Assembly (NCBI GenBank): GCA_914767715.1
Contig: OU612068.1
Coordinates: 28,148,001 to 28,212,000, forward strand
Origin: Membranipora membranacea
Lineage: Eukaryota; Bryozoa; Gymnolaemata; Cheilostomatida; Membraniporidae
Reading direction: 5' to 3'
Length of the DNA stretch: 64,000 bases
The notes under the pieces are model-generated. The model was not told the origin of the DNA. It did no database searches and saw only the letters and a program-made list of their open reading frames with translations. This document shows positions 57,150-64,000 of the stretch, in pieces. Position numbers and translations under genes: made by a program. Position 1 is the stretch's first letter; each line of letters opens with the position of its first letter.

Positions 57150-60100
57150 ATGGCCAGGAAGAAGCAAGAGATTGCCTTACAAACGGAGCTTGAGACCCAA
57201 GAGGAATGGGAGGAGGCTCTAACTAAAGAGGGCTTGTTAGGTATGAAATAAACATCTTCTTTTGAATTTATCTCCACTTTTTAAAACTAGCTTGCCAATA
57301 TCTTTTCACAAACGCTAGTAACTTTCTCAACAGCACAATAATTCGTTGTGAAACTGGTATGTTATTTGTTCCACATGCAATATTGACAAACATTGAAACG
57401 GATTCATTTGTCTATCTTGTCATCTAGGATAAATCCTTACTAGACTTCTTATTCTTCTATGTGCGATTATATTGAATCGTCCACATTGTGAATTAATAAT
57501 ATGTCCTGAAAGCTTGAAAATTGCAATAATGTCATGTATGTTACACCTTCATCACCCCTATTATTTATAATAATTTTACCTTTTTCCCTCACCCATTTTG
57601 TGTTTCCGTAAGAGCGATGTTTGTGTTCTTATCGTTTAGCTTTATCTATTGTTTATCGTCACCTTGTTCCAGTTATTGATGTGTACCAAGAGTGGGCTGG
57701 ACCATGCAAATCCATGATAGGAAATTTTAGAAGAATGCGTAATGAATTATCTGACAATCTGCTCAAATTCGCTATGGTGAGTCAGGCTTGAGACATTGTG
57801 TGTTTGAGGTTTTATCCATAAGAAGAAACACTTAGAAGCTTTGAAGGATTGCTGCATATATTTTGGCTTTGGTAATTCTAAGTTTTCCCAAAAAACGGGA
57901 ATGTAGTCAAAATCTCAGCTCCAATTGATTTCTTCTTATGATAGCAAGTGTGCATGGTCTACAGTACTAACTTATAATCGCTGTAAACCATGCAAAGTGG
58001 TTACAAAGTTTATAATGTTATTTAATGATTCTCTTTATACTTACACTTGATATAGTTATTGAGGTATATCAGGAATGGGCAGGTAAATCCACAGCCTTAC
58101 TCAATGTGCTCAAAAACTGCCTCGTAAAAGTTGAGCATGATAAGATGCTCAAACTATATGGGGTATGTATGTCCTTGGTCCTCGTGTATACTTTATTCAT
58201 CATCCACTATTATGTTGTTCCTGTATCATTTATCTCCTTGGAAATCCAAAGAGAAATCTTGTCCAGACAGGTCCAGACTCGATGATCGTCTATGGTTCTA
58301 TCTATCATTTTTTCTCACTGTAATAAGAATGTAATCAATTCACCATCAACTCACCACAAAATGTTTCCCCACTTTTTTTGTTATGTATATGTATATATTC
58401 ACACACCACAATGATGTATATTACATATGAAGTTTCACTGGTAACTTATACTATCTCCTAATGTCAGAAGAAGCATATGAAGCAGTTTATTAATGAAATT
58501 CATGGTGGAAAGATCCTTAACTTTTCATCTGTTTTATCAGTATTTGTGTAAAATTTGAATAATTTATATACTGTTCAAAAGGGAATAACGCTATTAAATT
58601 AATTTAAAATGATGCAAAACCAAGTGAGGTCTGCCTTGCACCATGAACCTAAGACTATACCGAGTCATGTCCGTTTCCATATCAAGCTTTGAAGTGTTTA
58701 CCAAGCTTCAGTATGAGTAGTTGACTTTGATTTATAGACTGGCGCAGATGCCATACATTTGTATGCAGTAAGTATAGTGTTTGTCGTCTGCCGAGAAAGC
58801 ATGAAAAGATGTCGTCACCAGGGGAAGTATGAGTCCTGGAGGTTCTGAATAACTATGTCAAGAATTTAATAATACTTCAGAGCCAAAATCCTGAAAACAT
58901 TGACAGCAGATACACATTCTAATTGGTAGAAATGGCAAACAATGCCGATAAGTTGTGGAGCTCAATTCAAAAATTCAAACTTCCCTTGGGCGTTACCAGT
59001 CTACTACACATATCTAAATTTGCGAGCAACTGTCCTCTAGATCCAACAATACCGTCAAATCATTTCATTTGTTTATGTCAAGTCAAGCACTGCAGTTTTA
59101 GTGCCCTGTAGTTGAACATGCACACAGTGAGAGTTTTTCATGTTGATTTCATTTGTACGCCATTTAGTTGACCCTTAGAATCTCATCTAACCTACTTTGA
59201 TTACAGGCGAAAGCAGACACCATAGATTCTCTGGAGCGGTATCGAGGCAAATGTGAACCTTGTTACCTTTTTTATGCGGTGAGTAAATTTTACAAATGTA
59301 CAACTGAGTGTGGTCCCAGCTGAGCCAATGGTTTTTAAACTCATTTAATTAAAAAATGTAACTTTAATTCGAAATTGTTTTCCCCTACAAAGGAAGAAAA
59401 CAACTCCATATTCAGAGAGAGCTCATGATTCAAAGTTGTCTTTTCTAATCAAGGAAGAATGTAACTCCTTGTTCAGGTGTTTGTTTTTGACAATGCAGAC
59501 AAAGGAAGTGATCAATATCTGGATTTAACACTCTTAAACAAGGCTGCCAACCCGGCATATCCAATTTAGTGGTTACAACTGTTCACTAGTCATCCGTCTT
59601 TTATTTTCATTATCACTTGCATTGCACAATACAACAAATAAAAAGTTGCTGTTTGTCAAATCTCTGAAATACGCCCCACATTCGTTGAAAGTCCCCGCGA
59701 GCTGGCATTAATGTAATTAGAACAACTCATAATTAGAACAAATTTCTTGGGTCCCCAGGAGTTTGAATTAAGTGACTTACACTGTATATGTAAACCTGTA
59801 TCAATACTGTCAAGATGCCTATTAATTAGATTCAGGGGTTGTGTTTAGTGTGTCACATGTGTTGGTCTCAAGAATTGAAATTTTAAATTATGTCATTAAG
59901 TGTCGTGACATGTTTTGCACCTTTGTCCTCCAATATCATTACCATGGATTACGGTATCATCTTTAATACATCAACTTGAGTTGGATAGATCATTTAGGCT
60001 TTGAAATTGTGGCAAACTTGTTAGTTCTCTTTGTTCTCATTATCACATACACTCATTATGCCTGTAGGGTGGTGTTCTGGTAGCTGTGGTACGGGGTGCT

Positions 60101-63100
60101 AATGCTCCAATCCTTCAGAAAACCGTTGTAAATGAGCTGAAGCAGGAGCACGCCGTACTGGATGGGTCCACTGAGAGAGTGGAGATCAAGGACCCTAAGT
60201 TTGCTCACCTGGACTCTGACAAGTCTGGAGATGAAGAATCGGAGACAGAGAAGGGTGATGAAGGTAAGATGAATATAATCGATAACTCTGCTCGATCACC
60301 TTTATTTTCAGGTTCAGATTACAATGAAACTTCATGGGCTGCAGCATGAGAAGAATGATAAAGTTTATCATGTAGAATAATCCTTATCATTTCTCTACTA
60401 TGAGAAATTTTCCATGTTCCTAAAGCATCTTCTTTGGCTGATATATCATTGTGTATTAGTCTTGTCACGCGATCATTTTTTTGGTTTTGGGACCAAAACC
60501 AAAAAAAAGTGGCCGCATGACAAGGCTAGTTGAATATAGGTTCAACTTAGAAACTTGGGGCAAATAAGAATTACCCATTTTATGTTTTAGATGCTTATAA
60601 TCATAATCATAATGTTTGATTTCAGCAGCTCAGGCAGCTCAAATTACTCCAAAACCTTCTGGTAAAACAATTCCTCCATTTTAGTAAAACTATTTTGTCG
60701 ATTAAGTCATCATTACCATTTGAGCCGCCTTTTCCTATGCGCTGTTGCCCTTGGCCGTCTACATGACACGCTTTTGTAAGGAGAAGTCTATTGTAGTTGA
60801 TGTTCAGTTGAAAAATCATTGACAATGAAAAGATATATTGTAATCCATTATAAATATCGTTTGCTGCCTCAGCTGTGTATGTTGTATAATTTATTTATTG
60901 TTTCTAAATCAGCAGAAGGTCATTTTTACATTATTGGAAATTATATAGCGATTAGGTCAAATCATTTCATTGGTCATAGTCATCGATCAATTTGCTAAAA
61001 AAATTGACATTATGGCAATGTTTACCTTTTAATTTTTAGTTGAAATGGTGTCTAAAGAAGTCACAGTTGCTCTCCTTAAACCTGATATTGTCAAGGATGG
61101 CAAGGCTGATGAGGTGTTGGCTAAGGTGAGTCATAAGTTCTGAACGAATAATTAAGATTCTGTAAGTTCTATAAGACCGTTGTAAACTGCTCGCTCGGTA
61201 TATAGAATAGAAGCTGCACTTTTGATGGAATTCACTCTCCGCAATTGTATACAGATATTATTGAGTGGTGGTTCAATAATTTCCACCATTCTACATATTA
61301 TGTTCGCACATGTTTACAGATGGAGGCATCTGGTATTGAGATACTGAAACACGAGGAGAGACAACTCACTGAAGATGAGGCCAAAGAATTCTACGGTCAC
61401 CTCAAGGATGAGCCATTCTTTGATGAGCTGGTACAGTTTATGTGCAGTGGTCCCAGTCACGTATTACTTCTCAGTAAACCTGATACAGGTAAGGTTATCT
61501 CCGCCCATGCCATGCGGATGTAAGTCATACAGTAGAGACAAGCTCCGCCATGTTTGCATCTATAATTCATATTTGTGGCAGATGTATAAATAACCATTTC
61601 ATGTTTCAATGTTTGGTAACAGCTTTTATCATTAAGGTGTATACAGAATCTAAACCCACTTTCGATGAACCAATTTCTTGCAATTATACTCCTCCATAAT
61701 ACTGACTTTGCTCATTTTTCATTTTAGGATCAGGTAATTTATCCATTGTGCTTTCTTTTAATCCCAGTTTTGACAAGAATTGTAATGGTTTTAACAGTAT
61801 TTCATCATTACTATAATTATGAAGTGCTTATATACCTTAATATCACACCTGACAGCTTAGAATATTAGAAGAGTGCTGTGTGTAAGAAAAACTGTTTTGC
61901 ATGACTTGCAGCCATAGCCTTAATAATAATTATTAAATCTATGCTTACCGCTCCTGATGGTTGATTTCTAGTTGGGTCAGGTTTGATCCAATATGTCTTC
62001 ATTTGGAGTTGCTCCCTCCTGAGCAAGCAGCCACTTAGTAGCTGAGTGGGAGTGAACCAAATCACAGGCAAATTGGATAAAACTTGATCTAGTGGATGTC
62101 ATGGTTCTTCACACGATGTTAGTACAATGATGTACAGAAGATTGAAGTTGTACTTGAAGCTTCTGTGCGAATAATGGCAGATTTTTCCGCATGAGAATAA
62201 TTCGCTCCTCTATAGAATATGTTATAATCAACTTTATTTCGCCAATAGAAGTGAAAGTTTATATTTTCCTTGCTGCAGTGAAATTTATTCATTTTTTCAT
62301 AGCGGTTTGCCGCAGAACATAAATCCAATGTAAAAGGTTACCAGTAATAAACCTAGTGGTTTTTTAAGTACTGTAAATCAGTTCGATGGTGTGTCCACCA
62401 TATGCCTTTAGCAAGACTGCTAAATTACGAAGCTTTTTTAAACAAGACCCGGATTTCTCTACTTTCAACTCTGTTTTAAATTGAAAGAAGATGTATATGT
62501 ATGATTAAGATTTGATGGTATTTTTCACATGAAAAAGTCTCTAATTATCCAGGTAAGGGTATAATTGATGATTGGAAAGAGCTGATTGGCCCAACTTCTG
62601 TTGAGGAAGCCAAGGAGAAAGCACCCGACTCTCTCCGAGCTCAGTATGGTACCAAAGAGATGTTCAATGCTCTGCACGGATCTGACTCCCAACAGAACGC
62701 TGCCAAGTTAGTACTTATTCAATTTTTAAAACTTTGTTTTGTTGAGGATAGAGGCCTTTTAAATTAGAACTGTAGAAAAATTATGAATGCCTTGTTCGAT
62801 AGTTTGCCCAGAAAACAAAAAAAACAATCAAGCAACTTCTAGATATGAACAACCCAACTCCAACTCATTGATTCTCAACGTTTGAACCAATTGCCTGCAT
62901 TTTGTGTTGCTCCCATTCTACCGAATGCAGGTAAATTGACTTAAAATTGATGTAGATAGCCGTGGCGGTATTATCATGTCGACTGTTTATTTTTAGGGAG
63001 CTGGCTTTCTTCTTCCCTGAGTACCAAGTTCCACAGGTCGCTAAGCCGGGTAGCAGAGCCCACCCGTCCCGAGTAGCTCAGCGTGGTGTACAGAGAACAC

Positions 63101-64000
63101 TGGCACTTATCAGGCCTGACGCTCTCACTGACAAAAAAGGTAATCTGGCATTGTTAAGAAACTGTTTAACAGCCAAGCAATGTACTTGTTCTTCCTAAGT
63201 TCTTTAATGACAGACTTTTTTAGTGTCTACTTCTGTGTGATATATGAATGTGATCGTTCTTACTATAGCTTATAAACTATACTTATCAGATCTTGTTGTT
63301 GTTGTGCAGATGATATACTCAAAAAGATTGAGGAATCAGGATTCAAGATTGCCCTACAAAAAGAGATTCAACTCAATAAGGAACAGGCTGAAAGCTTCTA
63401 TAAAGAACATGCAGACCAGCCATACTACCAGGAGCTGATTGAAAAAATGACAAGGTCAGCAATAACTTATATATAATAGTAGGATTTTGATTTTGCCTGA
63501 TAACTCGTTGCTGTCTCAGATGGTGTAAGTGGATGTTCCAGAATAATAATTAGTTGGGTAACACTATTTTGTTATTTACAGCGGTCCTGTTCTGGCTCTT
63601 GGATTAGCGAGAGATGATGCAATTTCAGAGTGGAGGAAATTGTTAGGTCCCAACACAGTAACAGAAGCCAAAGAGCAGGCCCCACAAAGTCTTAGAGCAC
63701 AATACTCTGTCGGTAAGTGCCGCCCTCCCACCCCCAAAGTATCATCATGTATACACATAGATTATGAGTTAACCCCTCTCGCGCTCACTGATGATCCAGC
63801 CGATTATATTTACCCACAGATAAAGTACATGTCTGTCAAACCTAGTTACATTTGAATAATAATGTTCGAATAAGAGAATCAATTTTCATTATTGAATATA
63901 TATTCTTTGCAGATGGGACAGATGTGAACATGCTCCACGGTTCAGATTCCCCTCAGAAAGCCAGCGAAGAGCTCAACTTTTTCTTCCCAATGCAACAAAC
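57150..64000 (+). CDS. NME8: Thioredoxin domain / NDP-kinase protein, NME8 (TXNDC3)-like, 5' part
   Basis: Exons: 57150-57240, then 57673-57776 or 58056-58162, 59207-59278, 60068-60263, 60626-60661, 61040-61125, 61320-61488, 62553-62706, 62997-63139, 63310-63454, 63582-63712, and 63913 to the window end; all phases agree. NME8 proteins are axonemal/outer-arm dynein-associated. The start MARKKQEIALQTELETQEEW closely follows the NME8 N terminus. The thioredoxin fold has VIDVYQEWAGPCKSM (first active-site Cys replaced by Ala39, Cys42 kept) and a later CEPC (81-84). After an acidic linker, NDP-kinase domain 1 (VTVALLKPDIVKDGKADEVL) carries the active-site block ALHGSDS (His293). Domain 2 (TLALIRPDAL) carries MLHGSDS (His451). 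At least the 3' end, and probably a third NDPK domain, lie beyond the window. A few hundred bases of low complexity separate most exons. Confidence 0.92.
57673..57776 (+). other. NME8-like exon 2a (thioredoxin active-site segment, WAGPC form)
   Basis: 104 bases, entry phase 1 and exit phase 0, encoding VIDVYQEWAGPCKSM to NLLKFAM. It pairs with exon 2b (58056-58162) as a tandem duplicate. Confidence 0.85.
58056..58162 (+). other. NME8-like exon 2b (duplicated exon, WAGKS form)
   Basis: 107 bases with TATAG acceptor and GGG|GTATGT donor. It encodes VIEVYQEWAGKSTALLNVL to KMLKLYG, clearly homologous to exon 2a over its first 10 codons and at its end, with the same phases. Both redox cysteine positions are lost. 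Confidence 0.8.
60461..60534. repeat. Hairpin element in an NME8-like intron
   Basis: CTTGTCACGCG at the left pairs with CGCATGACAAG at the right, and TTTTTTTGGTTTTGG pairs with CCAAAACCAAAAAAA in the centre. The result is a 74-base near-palindrome, probably a tiny MITE. Confidence 0.75.

Noticed and set aside
58923-59111. 62-residue plus-strand ORF in the NME8-like intron, considered as a third duplicated exon 2
   Set aside because: No similarity to exon 2a/2b and no matching acceptor and donor phases.
61730-61745. Possible 6-base microexon GATCAG flanked by ATTTTAG and GTAATT in the NME8-like gene
   Set aside because: It would keep frame, but flanking exons 61320-61488 and 62553-62706 already join in phase without it, and such a match is expected by chance in AT-rich introns.

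Overview
The window is a stretch of AT-rich animal nuclear DNA. Its genes are cut into many short exons with GT/AG borders, and it holds a TFIID subunit, a mitochondrial complex I subunit, a Krebs-cycle subunit and a ciliary thioredoxin/NDP-kinase protein. Compact convergent genes, dense small foldback transposons and jockey/CR1-like LINEs suggest an early-branching marine invertebrate, perhaps a demosponge. That assignment is inference; no marker fixes the species.

Layout: (1) 144-2707 (+), the last five exons of an NAD-dependent isocitrate dehydrogenase gamma-type subunit, with a MITE in one intron. (2) 4776-5894 (-), an intact single-exon 372-residue protein with a complete endonuclease/exonuclease/phosphatase (EEP) domain of LINE type but no reverse transcriptase, preceded by a probable spliced 5' UTR and TATA box. 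(3) 8460-35844 (-), a 16-exon gene that I assembled from splice sites and reading phase. It encodes a 482-residue divergent protein kinase-like protein (HND and DFS in place of HRD and DFG, very short activation segment). Its introns hold most of the mobile DNA: a broken full-length LINE, palindromic MITEs, a decamer-array foldback, tRNA-like foldbacks and a 4.3 kb inverted-repeat pair. (4) 36-46 kb, a gene-poor block with two 2.3 kb copies, in opposite orientation, of a terminal-inverted-repeat transposon with 9-bp target duplications. One copy is nested in a LINE fragment. (5) 46275-47762 (+) NDUFB3 and 48061-55412 (-) TAF5, convergent with only 298 bp between stop codons. (6) 57150 to the window end (+), the 5' part of an NME8/TXNDC3-like gene, with a thioredoxin domain followed by NDP-kinase domains.

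The most notable observations are a tandemly duplicated, phase-matched second exon in the NME8-like gene, where using both copies would create a stop codon (predicting mutually exclusive splicing of the thioredoxin active-site segment); the undescribed kinase-like gene, with a phase-compatible alternative exon that would replace its catalytic core; the stand-alone EEP gene with a possible N-myristoylation start; and the inverted TIR-transposon pair with no recognisable transposase. Gene calls rest on my own translation and on family knowledge; no database search was possible.
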